Shown here piece by piece: positions 26,987-35,397 of a DNA stretch of 64,000 nt. The number at the start of each line of letters is the position of its first letter. Position 1 is the first letter of the stretch. Position numbers and translations under genes: made by a program. The DNA comes from Paenibacillus sp. TCA20. GTDB taxonomy: Bacteria > Bacillota > Bacilli > Paenibacillales > Paenibacillaceae. The stretch spans positions 268,880-332,879 of the forward strand of contig NZ_BBIW01000006.1 in assembly GCF_000732325.1 (NCBI RefSeq). The letters are read 5' to 3'. Below the pieces are notes generated by a model that did no database searches, had not been told where the DNA came from, and worked only from the letters and a program-made list of their open reading frames with translations.

Positions 26987-28876
26987 TCAAGTACCCGAAG
27001 GAAAACGAATAACAGCCTCCGTTCCAATCCCCTTCTCGCTGCTATATTCTATACTTCCATCCATAGCCTCAATAATCCGGAATGTCACCATCATGCCGAG
27101 CCCCGTACCCTTCGTTTTATTAGAGAAATAAGGTTCACCGAGTCTCATGAGCTCCTGCTCATTCATCCCTATTCCGGTATCCTGTACATGAATAAAAATT
27201 TCCTTGCCTCTCGAATAAGCCTTGACTCTAACCTCGCCGCTGCCCTGAATTGCCTCTATGCTGTTCTTGAGAATATTAATAAATGCTTGCTTAAACTTGG
27301 AGGTGTTTCCCCGAACCCACAGGTTCTCAGGTACATCCATCGTAATGACACAGCCCTCCAGATTGGCCATCGGAATCAGCACACCTTCGATGTGATTGAA
27401 TTCTTCCGCCAGATTAATAAGCCTGATCTGATCAAATTCCGGCTTGGCAAAGGTCAGAAAATCATTAATAATCTCGGATGCCCGATCGAGCTCCTCAATC
27501 GCGATGCTGACATATCTTCGATTCCTCAAATTCTCCTGCTTGCTCATCAGCTGCAGAAATCCGCGGGTTACCTGAAGGGGATTACGCACCTCATGTGCGA
27601 CAGAAGCCGCTAATTCACTTATAATCTTGATCTTTTCCGAGCGCTGCAGCTCATTATTAAATACTTCAAGCTCTTTCGTATACAGCTCTACTTGCTCATG
27701 CTTACCCCACAAGGGATTGGTCTTGATGATCACTAGAGTGACGGTAAATGCAAGCATCCCCCACTTGATCATCCAGAAGTCATACCAATTCAAGGTGTAA
27801 TATAGAATCCATTCGACAACGGCAGCGACTGTAAATATTCCAGAACCGCATGATAGCAAATAGGCTTTACGGTTCCCCTTAAGTGCCTCCAGGATGGCAA
27901 AATAGGTCAGCAGAATAAGCTCTACAATAAATACAACGCCGAACACAGGCCGGGTCAGGAATTCATAAAACGCATAGATGACATCCCCCGTTAATGCATT
28001 GACGACTCTAACCAGCATGCAGAATGCGATGTATACCAGCATCGATTTCCACAGTTTATTGATTAATCCGCCTGGTCCAGGTCCGATCATCTGTTCAAAA
28101 CAATAGGCCAAGAGCGGCAGCAGCAGAATCAAAGCCGCTTCGAAGCCTGTAACCAGAATCTCGCTGTAATCAGGGTACAACGTATATAAAGTCGGCGAAT
28201 ACAGCAAGACAGCCAGCCCGAAGCAGATAATGACCCCCATCATTGAGGACCACTGTCTTGTATTCACCCGGGTCATAAATAAACAGGTTACCTCAATAAG
28301 GACGGCAAGCAGAAGCAGGATACCACCTATCAGGACCGACGATAAACCATCTCTAAGATACATGCCGCTTAAGTCTATATAAGACCCTGTCCATGCGTCC
28401 TCGCTCAAGCCTACTGTTCTATCACTGCTGTGTGTCCAGATGTACACGACTTTGCCTGCATCCTCTTGATCGAGAGACAACAGAATATGATTCCGATCAA
28501 ACGGATAATTATTGGATTGTCCTATTACACGTTCTCCGTCTATATAGATATCAATTTGCTGTCCATAAATATATTCAAGCAGAAGTCCCGATCTCTCATC
28601 TAGATCGGCTGGCAGCTTGATTCTGGTCCATGCGGCATGAACCGTAGATGGATCCATCTCATCAGCAAAATAGCTGTCATCAATCGCTGTCCACTTATAA
28701 TTCCCCTCCATCAGCTCCTCATAGCTGAGGTTGACACTGTCATTAAACCAGAGCATGTCCCGCGACAATTTCTGTATATCCTTCTCCTGTGCGTGCAAGA
28801 CTGCTTGCGGCAGGATGAAGAGTACCCCTAGTAAACACAAGATGATAGCCGCCGATACTCTGGGCCCGATCTTCAT
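26987..28876 (-). CDS. Seven-helix sensor histidine kinase with sporulation-kinase-like core
   Basis: 629 residues. A signal-like helix, an extracellular sandwich domain (about 30-180) and seven membrane helices (about 180-400) form a 7TM-DISM-like sensor. The kinase core has the phospho-His in SVAHEVRNPLQ near residue 427, an N-box (FKQAFINILKNSIEA) and G boxes (DTGIGM; KGTGLGM). This core resembles KinA/KinB/KinE-type kinases that feed Spo0F. No response regulator is adjacent, which supports an orphan kinase role. GAGGTG precedes the start. Confidence 0.88.
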   Translation of the reverse strand: MKIGPRVSAAIILCLLGVLFILPQAVLHAQEKDIQKLSRDMLWFNDSVNLSYEELMEGNYKWTAIDDSYFADEMDPSTVHAAWTRIKLPADLDERSGLLLEYIYGQQIDIYIDGERVIGQSNNYPFDRNHILLSLDQEDAGKVVYIWTHSSDRTVGLSEDAWTGSYIDLSGMYLRDGLSSVLIGGILLLLAVLIEVTCLFMTRVNTRQWSSMMGVIICFGLAVLLYSPTLYTLYPDYSEILVTGFEAALILLLPLLAYCFEQMIGPGPGGLINKLWKSMLVYIAFCMLVRVVNALTGDVIYAFYEFLTRPVFGVVFIVELILLTYFAILEALKGNRKAYLLSCGSGIFTVAAVVEWILYYTLNWYDFWMIKWGMLAFTVTLVIIKTNPLWGKHEQVELYTKELEVFNNELQRSEKIKIISELAASVAHEVRNPLQVTRGFLQLMSKQENLRNRRYVSIAIEELDRASEIINDFLTFAKPEFDQIRLINLAEEFNHIEGVLIPMANLEGCVITMDVPENLWVRGNTSKFKQAFINILKNSIEAIQGSGEVRVKAYSRGKEIFIHVQDTGIGMNEQELMRLGEPYFSNKTKGTGLGMMVTFRIIEAMDGSIEYSSEKGIGTEAVIRFPSGT

Positions 28877-28901
28877 TAGAACACCTCAAGACTCGATAAA
28901 A

Positions 28902-29252
28902 TTAATATACATCCTTATTTTTCCACACTTTATTGATATCTACAATACTATTCTCTCGCTCATCCCGAAGTCTCTCGCGCTCTGCTTCATACTGATTCTT
29001 GATCATTTCTAGTTCCCTCTGTTCTGCTTCCTCCCGGTATTCAAGCCAGACCAGACTCTCCTCATCCTCGTAGATGGTCCATATATCTGAGAATAGGTAG
29101 TCCTTGATCTCCACAATCCTGCCGTTCCATAAGCCAGAAGACCAGTAGAGGCCGTCAGGTTTACGAATGACCGTCCGTGAGTATCCAGGTGTAGATGCTT
29201 TTTGACCGATCTTGATTGATCCGATCATATTCGAGAATGTACACCATTCCAT
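28902..29252 (-). CDS. Hypothetical protein upstream of the sensor kinase
   Basis: 116 residues from the ATG at 29252, with GGGGGAAG about eight bases before it. The first half has Trp/Tyr-rich turns (DGLYWSSGLWNGRIVEIKDYLFSDIWTIYED). The second half is a highly charged helix (EYREEAEQRELEMIKNQYEAERERLRDERE), likely a coiled coil. It is 25 bases upstream of the kinase gene on the same strand, so probably co-transcribed. No family recognised. Confidence 0.55.
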   Translation of the reverse strand: MEWCTFSNMIGSIKIGQKASTPGYSRTVIRKPDGLYWSSGLWNGRIVEIKDYLFSDIWTIYEDEESLVWLEYREEAEQRELEMIKNQYEAERERLRDERENSIVDINKVWKNKDVY

Positions 29253-29401
29253 CACCTGTCTTCCCCCATTCCTAATGACTCTCTATATTTTATAGCTAAC
29301 ATGGATTTTACGAAACTATATTCATTGTATTCAATTGATTCGGGAGCGAAAGCTCGGTTTAAGAAATAGTCAAGTACGTTGATCAGACCTCTCAAATTCA
29401 T
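29252..29401 (-). CDS. Possible small gene coupled to the next one
   Basis: 49 residues if started at the ATG at 29401 (MNLRGLINVLDYFLNRAF...). Its stop TGA shares one base with the next gene's ATG (TGATG), which suggests translational coupling. However, no ribosome site precedes it, and the AAGGAGG of the divergent small gene sits at its 5' end. It could be the 3' remnant of a longer gene. Confidence 0.3.
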   Translation of the reverse strand: MNLRGLINVLDYFLNRAFAPESIEYNEYSFVKSMLAIKYRESLGMGEDR

Positions 29402-29419
29402 GAAGGAGGATAAAAAAAA

Positions 29420-29581
29420 CTGAATAACACACATCGAAATGTGGAAGTCGAGCACAAGGATGTTCAGAAGAAATCTGATTCCAGCTTAGTCGCATCTACA
29501 TTTATCAAATACGCAGCTTATATCATCCTATTTTTCGGATTCCTATACTTTCTCGTTAAATTTGTATTCCCCATGTTCTAG
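29420..29581 (+). CDS. 53-residue single-helix membrane protein, CTG start
   Basis: A good AAGGAGG (29403-29409) is followed ten bases later by CTG, the only possible start since TAA lies just upstream in frame. The protein has a charged N-terminal half (HRNVEVEHKDVQKKSDSS) and a hydrophobic C-terminal helix (YIILFFGFLYFLVKFVF). It lies just before the acidic protein gene on the same strand. Function unknown. Confidence 0.6.
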   Translation: MNNTHRNVEVEHKDVQKKSDSSLVASTFIKYAAYIILFFGFLYFLVKFVFPMF

Positions 29582-29653
29582 ATGGACACGCTATCCGTAA
29601 CTATGAACTGCTATGCATTGCATGAAGATGATAAGACTAAGGAGAGATATCAC

Positions 29654-30064
29654 ATGAATAATAGACCACATACTAACGAAGCCGATTTTGCCTATGACCG
29701 TTATAAATCCATGCAGGAGCCGGATCCGCTGAATACCGTACCTGAAGATGATTTGGATTATGTAAATACGTATACAGAGCAAACCGTAAGTCTTGATGAA
29801 GACACGACACCGCTTGATGCCGAAACGGCTCAAAAGGAACCGATGCAGGATGTGCGCAGCGCCTCTTCCATTGAATTTGCAGCGGACGAGGATTTCATGG
29901 AACGGCAGGATGTGCTGATCCGATCCACCGAGCCCGACCTTACTTCCGTACCTGATGCAGATGATATCGATGCAAACAGCCCGGTGGATCCGGCTGCTCC
30001 AGACCCGGATGCCATGCATGGTACAGATCTGATCAATGGCGCCGGCGGAAGTCCGGAGAAATGA
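29654..30064 (+). CDS. Acidic hypothetical protein
   Basis: 136 residues from the ATG at 29654, preceded by GGAGAG; an in-frame ATG 72 bases upstream lacks a ribosome site. The protein is strongly acidic, rich in Asp, Glu and Pro, with no hydrophobic core or membrane segment, so probably disordered. It ends before a strong terminator and may share a transcript with the 53-residue membrane protein. Not recognised. Confidence 0.65.
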   Translation: MNNRPHTNEADFAYDRYKSMQEPDPLNTVPEDDLDYVNTYTEQTVSLDEDTTPLDAETAQKEPMQDVRSASSIEFAADEDFMERQDVLIRSTEPDLTSVPDADDIDANSPVDPAAPDPDAMHGTDLINGAGGSPEK

Positions 30065-30080
30065 ATAAAAAATAAGATAA

Positions 30081-30126
30081 TGAACAAGCTGTTGCGGTGT
30101 CTTCATTTGCAGCAGCTTGTTTTTTT
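30081..30126 (+). terminator. Intrinsic terminator
   Basis: ACAAGCTGTTGC / GCAGCAGCTTGT with a run of seven T, 17 bases after the acidic protein stop. Confidence 0.88.
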
Positions 30127-30253
30127 GTTCCGTCACACTCCTCTCCTCTTCTACAGCTATGACATTTTCGTGTCTATTCCGATGAGCGTTTCTAAATGGA
30201 TTAAAAAAAGGTATGATGAGAACATATTCAAACTATATCAAGGAGGAAACAGC

Positions 30254-30910
30254 ATGTTGTTCAGATCCAAAGGCTTCAAATTCCTCTTGCTCCTGACTAC
30301 GCTTGTCGTTATTCTGGCAGGGTGTGGAAAGGATACTGCAGAGAATGACGAGCTTGAGTTTGGAGGGATTGGTGTTCCTGACCCTGAGAAGTCTCATCCG
30401 GTTGCTACCATTGAGCTGTCCAATGGCAAGCAGATCGTAATGGAACTCTACCCTGAAGTTGCGCCAAATACGGTGAACAATTTCATATCCCTTGCCAACA
30501 GCGGCTTTTATGATGGAACGATCTTTCACCGGGTTATCCCGAACTTTATGATACAGGGCGGCGATCCAGAAGGAACAGGGACCGGCGGTCCTGGTTACAG
30601 CATTAAGGGCGAGTTTACCAGCAACGGGGTGAAGAATCATCTGCTGCATGTTCGCGGTGTCGTATCCATGGCACGATCCAATGACCTTGATTCGGCTGGG
30701 TCCCAATTTTTTATCGTACAAGCCGATTCAGAGCATCTAGACAATACTTATGCTGCCTTTGCTAAAGTGACTGAAGGCATGGACGTTGTTGATGAAATAG
30801 CCAATCTTGAAAGAGATCAGAACGACCGTCCGACTGATCCGCCCGTGATGACCAAGGTTACTGTTGACACACTGGGTGTTGAATATCCAGAACCGGAGAA
30901 AATTCAATAG
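30254..30910 (+). CDS. Cyclophilin-type peptidyl-prolyl isomerase lipoprotein
   Basis: 218 residues from the ATG at 30254, with AAGGAGG eight bases upstream. The signal ends in the lipobox LAGC, so it folds exported proteins at the outer face of the membrane. The cyclophilin core shows IFHRVIPNFMIQGGDPEGTGTGGPGY, MARSNDLDSAGSQFFI and AFAKVTEGMDVVDEI, including the catalytic Arg in FHRV and the Phe/Gln pair in QFFI. Single gene with its own terminator. Confidence 0.93.
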   Translation: MLFRSKGFKFLLLLTTLVVILAGCGKDTAENDELEFGGIGVPDPEKSHPVATIELSNGKQIVMELYPEVAPNTVNNFISLANSGFYDGTIFHRVIPNFMIQGGDPEGTGTGGPGYSIKGEFTSNGVKNHLLHVRGVVSMARSNDLDSAGSQFFIVQADSEHLDNTYAAFAKVTEGMDVVDEIANLERDQNDRPTDPPVMTKVTVDTLGVEYPEPEKIQ

Positions 30911-30921
30911 AAAAACAGCAA

Positions 30922-30957
30922 AAAGACCGGACTCCTTCGTTTGTCCGGTCTTTATTA
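30922..30957. terminator. Bidirectional terminator
   Basis: AAAGACCGGAC / GTCCGGTCTTT. On the minus strand the stem is followed by TTTTTGCTGTTTTT, so it can also end the small minus-strand gene at 30981. Confidence 0.88.
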
Positions 30958-30980
30958 CGTACACCATTTATCCCGTATCA

Positions 30981-31082
30981 TCACCATATTAAGCTAATCC
31001 ATCCCATGATCGAAATCCAGAGCGGTACACTGAGCAGGATGCCCCACATTAACCCTTTCAATAGCTGCGTGTTTAGTTCCAA
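30981..31082 (-). CDS. 33-residue hydrophobic small protein
   Basis: TTG start at 31082 with GAAGGGG about eight bases upstream; a GTG at 31100 is an alternative. The peptide is MELNTQLLKGLMWGILLS... followed by more hydrophobic and Trp-rich residues, so one membrane helix. A terminator working on this strand lies 24 bases after the stop. The clean amphipathic start, ribosome site and terminator argue for a real gene despite its size. Function unknown. Confidence 0.5.
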   Translation of the reverse strand: MELNTQLLKGLMWGILLSVPLWISIMGWISLIW

Positions 31083-31300
31083 TAGCAACGACCCCTTCAC
31101 TGTTTAATTAGTCGTAGTATCGGTGTTCAAAATGAGCTATATACTCTAGTTCGCTTATTTTCTTCCTCTACTTTATATTACACCAATTTTTAGAAAGCGC
31201 TATCATTAATTTATTTCTATTCCACTTTCCTGCTACTTATACTTCCAATCCACCCTGTGTACCTGTTATAATTTTGCTACGATGAAACGGAGGGATCATC

Positions 31301-31576
31301 ATGGTCAAAAAAAGAAACACGCCGTCCCGGCAGTCGACTAACCGTACTTCGAGCCGTGAAGAATCCGGAGCAGCGACGCTGAAGGACATGCTGAGCGATG
31401 AAGTGCTTGGCAAGCTCAAGGCGCAGGCTAAGGAAATTAAGGCAGCCAATCAGCAGCGACAGGAAGAAGCTCGCCGGTTGGCAGAAGAGAAGAAAAAGGC
31501 AGAGCAAAAAAAACTCGACAACAACTTTGAATATCTTCTAGAGAACAGTAACCTCGATTGGCACAAATATAAATAA
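31301..31576 (+). CDS. YqkE-like small charged protein (DUF3886)
   Basis: 91 residues behind CGGAGGGA. A basic N-terminus, the segment TLKDMLSDEVLGKLKAQAKEIKA, a long Lys/Glu/Arg-rich helix (coiled coil, about 48-72) and the ending NNFEYLLENSNLDWHKYK match the conserved YqkE family of Bacillales. The role is unknown; an RNA- or ribosome-associated function is only a guess from charge. Monocistronic with its own terminator. Confidence 0.75.
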   Translation: MVKKRNTPSRQSTNRTSSREESGAATLKDMLSDEVLGKLKAQAKEIKAANQQRQEEARRLAEEKKKAEQKKLDNNFEYLLENSNLDWHKYK

Positions 31577-31582
31577 AATGCG

Positions 31583-31633
31583 GAATCCCCAAGCACTGAC
31601 CTGTGAAGACAGGCTCTGTGCTTGGGGATTTTG
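31583..31633 (+). terminator. Intrinsic terminator after yqkE-like gene
   Basis: AATCCCCAAGCA / TGCTTGGGGATT with an inner CCTGTG/CAGG stem, seven bases after the stop. Confidence 0.85.
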
Positions 31634-31743
31634 CAAAATGTTGCACTCCCCCTCTTCCCTATGATTCAACCTACCGCTGCCGGGGGTATTTCTACGTTAG
31701 AAAGCTTCACGAATAATAGACTATGGATTAGGGAGGAATCGTT

Positions 31744-32535
31744 ATGCCGAATCTTCGATTTGAGAATAAGATTGCCATTGTGACCGGGGGAGGTTCCGGC
31801 ATAGGGCAAGCCGCTGCCCTTCGATTGGCAGAGGAAGGTGCGCACGTATTTATGCTTGATCGAACCGTCGAAAGAGCAGAAGAAACCAAAAGTAGGATTG
31901 AGCAGAACGGCGGAAGGGCTGAAGTCATTGAATGCGACATCGCGAAGCCCGAGATGGTGGAGAATGCGATTAACACCGTTGCAGAACGGGCAGGTCGAAT
32001 TGATGTTGTCTTCGCCAACGCCGGTGTAAACGGAAAAATGGCGCCGATTGAAACGATGGAAATCGAAGATTGGGATCAAACGATGTGCATTAATATGAGA
32101 GGTACGTTCGCCACGGTTAAATACGCGATACCTCACATGAAGGAGAATGGCGGAAGCATCATTATTAACAGCTCCATCAATGGAAACCGCGTATTCTCGA
32201 ATATTGGCTTCTCTGCTTATGCATCGACAAAGGCCGGTCAAGCTGCATTTATGAAAATGGCGGCACTGGAGCTTGCCAGATATAAAATCAGGGTCAATTC
32301 TGTTCATCCCGGCGCGATCGACACGAATATTGATTCCAAGACGGAGCGCTCTGAGGATCTGGATCAGGTTCAAATTCCGGTCGAATTTCCTGAAGGAGAT
32401 CAGCCGCTGGCCGGTAAGTCAGGCAAGCCTGACCAAGTCGCTTCTCTGGTCTTGTTCCTGGCCTCAGATGAAGCCTCCCATATATCCGGCACCGAAGTCT
32501 ATATCGATGGAGCAGAATCCCTGCTCCGCGGATAA
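31744..32535 (+). CDS. Short-chain dehydrogenase/reductase
   Basis: 263 residues, classical SDR. The NAD(P)-binding TGGGSGIG is at 14-21, NAGV at 92-95, catalytic Ser144 near NSSINGN, and Tyr159/Lys163 in YASTK. Asp at the end of strand two (MLDRT) favours NAD over NADP. The ending SGTEVYIDGAESL is typical. GGGAGG precedes the start and a terminator follows, so it is a single gene. Substrate unknown. Confidence 0.92.
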   Translation: MPNLRFENKIAIVTGGGSGIGQAAALRLAEEGAHVFMLDRTVERAEETKSRIEQNGGRAEVIECDIAKPEMVENAINTVAERAGRIDVVFANAGVNGKMAPIETMEIEDWDQTMCINMRGTFATVKYAIPHMKENGGSIIINSSINGNRVFSNIGFSAYASTKAGQAAFMKMAALELARYKIRVNSVHPGAIDTNIDSKTERSEDLDQVQIPVEFPEGDQPLAGKSGKPDQVASLVLFLASDEASHISGTEVYIDGAESLLRG

Positions 32536-32555
32536 TAAGACAAGACGTATAGAAG

Positions 32556-32602
32556 AACCTCCATACCTGCTGCAATATCGCAGCGAATATGGAGGTTTTT
32601 TT
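32556..32602. terminator. Bidirectional terminator
   Basis: ACCTCCATA...GCTGC / GCAGC...TATGGAGGT with TTTTTTT, between convergent genes. Confidence 0.9.
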
Positions 32603-32619
32603 GCTGTAAGAATTGCAGG

Positions 32620-33390
32620 CTAGAGTGATACATGATCCTTGCTTACCGTCTTGCTTGAGGCACGTGAGGGCAGATAGAAGAAGAGGATATACATCATGGT
32701 AAATAACACGAATGCGACCCATTCTTCGACAAGAATATAGTAAGGATAAGGTCCGAGCATATCTAATATAGAAGGTGACTCCGGCTTGTGGGACAGGAAC
32801 ATATAATTCGCCCCGAATACTTGATTGAAGCACCACACGATGCCAGCAATAAGATTAAGCAGCAGCATAGAGAGCGGAACCGAGGTTATCGTGAGTCTCA
32901 CCTGCTCAATCCAGGTCATATATAAGGCGGCAGCAATAATAGAGCCGTGCGCGATGAAGAATTGTATAAAGCGAAAATGAGGGAAGGTATATACCAAATC
33001 AGGCGTTAGTAATGCAGCCAGCGCACCGCAGATTCCAGCATAGAACACAAGCATGTACAGCACGCGATTTCGGGTCACCAGCATAACACATGACAGAAGA
33101 AGCGTAATGCTGCATAGCTCCAGCGGCAGCGTGTAAGCCGGATCCCATAGATCATAGATCTGATACCATACTTCAAGCATGAGCTGCGATAGAATCAGTA
33201 GTGACAGCAGTATGCAGCGCAGTATTTTTCTAGCCGATACGGAGTTCCTCAGCTTCTGTCGATACATAAACATCGCGAGCAGAAGAACAATAATGACAGC
33301 TACTGCTCCTGCATGAGCAAGAGACATGAATTCAAACCTCGGTGCATTATAAGGATTGAAGATGGATAGGTCAGCAACAATGGTATGCAA
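32620..33390 (-). CDS. YwaF-like integral membrane protein (TIGR02206)
   Basis: 256 residues with seven or eight membrane helices. The conserved acidic/aromatic stretch (PAYTLPLELCSITLLLSC) and the later FPHFRFIQFFIAHGSIIAA match the YwaF/TIGR02206 family of Bacillales membrane proteins, whose function is not known. GGAAGAGGAGAG lies upstream. It is divergent from the MarR regulator gene with about 200 bases between them, so it could share regulation with it. Confidence 0.85.
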   Translation of the reverse strand: MHTIVADLSIFNPYNAPRFEFMSLAHAGAVAVIIVLLLAMFMYRQKLRNSVSARKILRCILLSLLILSQLMLEVWYQIYDLWDPAYTLPLELCSITLLLSCVMLVTRNRVLYMLVFYAGICGALAALLTPDLVYTFPHFRFIQFFIAHGSIIAAALYMTWIEQVRLTITSVPLSMLLLNLIAGIVWCFNQVFGANYMFLSHKPESPSILDMLGPYPYYILVEEWVAFVLFTMMYILFFYLPSRASSKTVSKDHVSL

Positions 33391-33505
33391 GGATCTCTCC
33401 TCTTCCTTTCGAGAATAAAGTTAATTTGATCATAATGGATCTCCATGAGGATGGAAAGCCATCATATAGAAGAAACTCATAGAATTAAACATGAAAAAAA
33501 GACAG

Positions 33506-33534
33506 TTGACATATTATCAGTTTAATTATAAACT
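33506..33534 (+). promoter_or_regulatory. Predicted promoter of the MarR/dioxygenase genes
   Basis: TTGACA (33506-33511), 17-base spacer, TAAACT (33529-33534). The -10 hexamer lies inside the first operator dyad. Confidence 0.55.
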
Positions 33535-33560
33535 GAACTCAATAAGTTTAGTTCTAAACT
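33519..33560 (+). promoter_or_regulatory. Two perfect AGTTTA-N4-TAAACT dyads, candidate MarR operators
   Basis: Perfect 6+6 palindromes at 33519-33534 and 33545-33560, 26 bp apart centre to centre. They overlap the predicted -10 and the start of the transcript upstream of the MarR gene, the expected place for autorepression. Confidence 0.75.
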
Positions 33561-33587
33561 CAAATTTCTATTGAAGGAGGAACTTGG

Positions 33588-34034
33588 ATGAATGAAGCAA
33601 ACTTCACTCCTCCTCACCTGTCCAAACCGGAGGAACGGCTCGGTCTGCTGCTATGGTTCCGGCTGTCCCGCATCTATAACCATAACATCCGGGAAAATAA
33701 TCAGCATTTGAAGGCCTGGAATTTATCAACAGCTCAATTCGACGTCCTTGTTCAGGTGGGCACTGAGGAGCGGATGTCACAGCAGGAGCTGGCGAACAAG
33801 CTGCTTGTTACTAAGGGCAATATTACTCAGCTATTGAGTAAGATGGAGGATTTAGGTCTGATTCAACGGGAAACAGACTGGAAGACCAAATATGTATCTC
33901 TTACCGATCAAGGCAGAGCATTATATGAAGAGGTTGTGCCAGCACAAGAGCAATTCCAAGCATCCCAATTCAGCAAACTAAGTAAAGACGAGCGTAAGGA
34001 GCTGCTTAAGCTGCTCAAGAAGCTGCAAGACTAA
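33588..34034 (+). CDS. MarR-family repressor, MhqR-type role
   Basis: 148 residues with the MarR winged helix (MSQQELANKLLVTKGNITQLLSKMEDLGLIQRETDWKTKYVSLTDQGRALYEE). GAAGGAGGAA precedes the ATG. It is followed 71 bases later by a ring-cleaving dioxygenase gene. In Bacillus subtilis MhqR controls dioxygenase and azoreductase genes that deal with quinones, so a quinone or electrophile sensor is a fair inference. It has no Cys, so redox sensing by thiols in this protein is unlikely. Confidence 0.9.
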   Translation: MNEANFTPPHLSKPEERLGLLLWFRLSRIYNHNIRENNQHLKAWNLSTAQFDVLVQVGTEERMSQQELANKLLVTKGNITQLLSKMEDLGLIQRETDWKTKYVSLTDQGRALYEEVVPAQEQFQASQFSKLSKDERKELLKLLKKLQD

Positions 34035-34072
34035 CTGCTCATCTGCGTGTATTCTGGCGGATTTTTTATAAA

Positions 34073-34083
34073 TTACAATGTAA
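34073..34083 (+). promoter_or_regulatory. TTACAATGTAA palindrome before the dioxygenase gene
   Basis: An 11-bp palindrome (TTACA-A-TGTAA) six bases before the ribosome site. It differs from the AGTTTA dyads, so its regulator, if any, is not clear. Confidence 0.3.
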
Positions 34084-34105
34084 ATTATGGGGAGGTTATC
34101 TTATT

Positions 34106-35092
34106 ATGACGGAACTCGCTGCAATCAAAGGAATCCATCATGTATCTGCGCTTACAGCCAAGGCACCAGAAAATTTCGAGTTTTACACCAAGACCCTAGG
34201 TCTGCGTCTCATCAAAAAAACGGTGAATCAAGACGACAATTCGATGTATCATCTATTCTACGGCGATGAAAAAGGAAATCCCGGTACCGAGCTGACCTTC
34301 TTCGAAATGCCAAATGCGGGACAAACACGCACAGGGACGAACAGTATTTCGGCCACCTCTCTCCGGGTGCCCAGCGATGCCTCCCTTGCTTATTGGAAGC
34401 AGCGTTTTGAGGAACTCGAGGTCGATCATGATGAGATTACGGAACGCGCTGGACGCAAGACACTGGCTTTTCGTGATTTTGAACAGCAGCGCCTCATTCT
34501 TGTCTCCGATGAGCATAATGAAGGGGTCGCCGGCGGAGTACCTTGGGAGAAGAGTGTCATTCCTCAGGAGCATGCCATTGTAGGACTCGGACCCGTGCAG
34601 CTGACCGTAGAACAAGGCGAGCATACAGCAGCTGTACTGATCGAAGTGCTGGGCTTCCGTCACAAAGGAAGTTATCCTTCTAATGTGCCTGGTCAACCGG
34701 ATATTGAGGTATACGAGGTTGGGGAAGGCGGCAGCGGTACGGAAATTCATATTGAAGAAAGAACGGATCTGCCGGTTGAACGTCCCGGACGCGGAAGTGT
34801 ACACCATGTAGCTCTGCGTGTAGAGAATGAAGATCAATTGAAGGCGTGGATCCCTCGTATCAACAGCTATGGCTTTCCGAATTCCGGATTTGTGGATCGA
34901 TTCTATTTCAGATCCCTGTACTTCCGTGAAGGTAACCGCATCCTGTTCGAGCTGGCTACGGATGGTCCGGGCTTTGATACGGATGAGGATATTCTCCATC
35001 TGGGAGAATCTCTAGCCCTTCCGCCTTTCCTTGAAGAAAGTCGCGGTGTGATTGAGAAGATGCTGAAACCGCTGAATACCCAACAATCTTAA
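34106..35092 (+). CDS. Ring-cleaving dioxygenase, MhqO-like
   Basis: 328 residues with two glyoxalase/VOC modules. Metal ligands are probably His in GIHHVSALT (N-terminal), His in GSVHHVALRV and Glu in NRILFELATDG, as in type I extradiol enzymes. The family opens hydroquinone or catechol rings. GGGGAGG lies ten bases before the ATG. Position after a MarR repressor matches MhqR-controlled mhqO genes for quinone resistance. The exact aromatic substrate is unknown. Confidence 0.9.
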   Translation: MTELAAIKGIHHVSALTAKAPENFEFYTKTLGLRLIKKTVNQDDNSMYHLFYGDEKGNPGTELTFFEMPNAGQTRTGTNSISATSLRVPSDASLAYWKQRFEELEVDHDEITERAGRKTLAFRDFEQQRLILVSDEHNEGVAGGVPWEKSVIPQEHAIVGLGPVQLTVEQGEHTAAVLIEVLGFRHKGSYPSNVPGQPDIEVYEVGEGGSGTEIHIEERTDLPVERPGRGSVHHVALRVENEDQLKAWIPRINSYGFPNSGFVDRFYFRSLYFREGNRILFELATDGPGFDTDEDILHLGESLALPPFLEESRGVIEKMLKPLNTQQS

Positions 35093-35124
35093 AATAGTTA
35101 AGAGTTATACGCAGCCAATGCACC

Positions 35125-35165
35125 AAGGCATATTAACCAGTTATATGGTTGATGTGCCTTTTTTC
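35125..35165 (+). terminator. Intrinsic terminator after the dioxygenase gene
   Basis: AAGGCA-tatt-AACCA / TGGTT-gatg-TGCCTT followed by TTTTTT. Confidence 0.8.
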
Positions 35166-35397
35166 CAAACATCTCTGTCTCTCTCCTCTGTGGACATCTT
35201 ATATTCATTGAGTGTGAACGCCTAGTCCTGTCCAATTCACTGCGCACTGCATATAATAATAGGAACAAAGTCGACCCTATCTGCTTTTTTGTGAAAATCT
35301 TGGATACTTTGAGGTATACTAGTAGTGCTTGTTTGCAATCCAGTGATGTACACCCCGGCAAGCACATCATAACCGTTTCCTATTGGAGGGAATAAAA

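Noticed and set aside
31192..31205. cre-like AGAAAGCGCTATCA
   Set aside because: One mismatch, but no catabolic gene follows; only the YqkE-like gene is near, so chance is likely.
31666..32373. Long antisense frame over the SDR gene
   Set aside because: Shadow of a well-defined SDR; no ribosome site and atypical composition.
34253..34999. Antisense frame over the ring-cleaving dioxygenase
   Set aside because: The plus-strand protein has clear family motifs; the antisense frame lacks a ribosome site.
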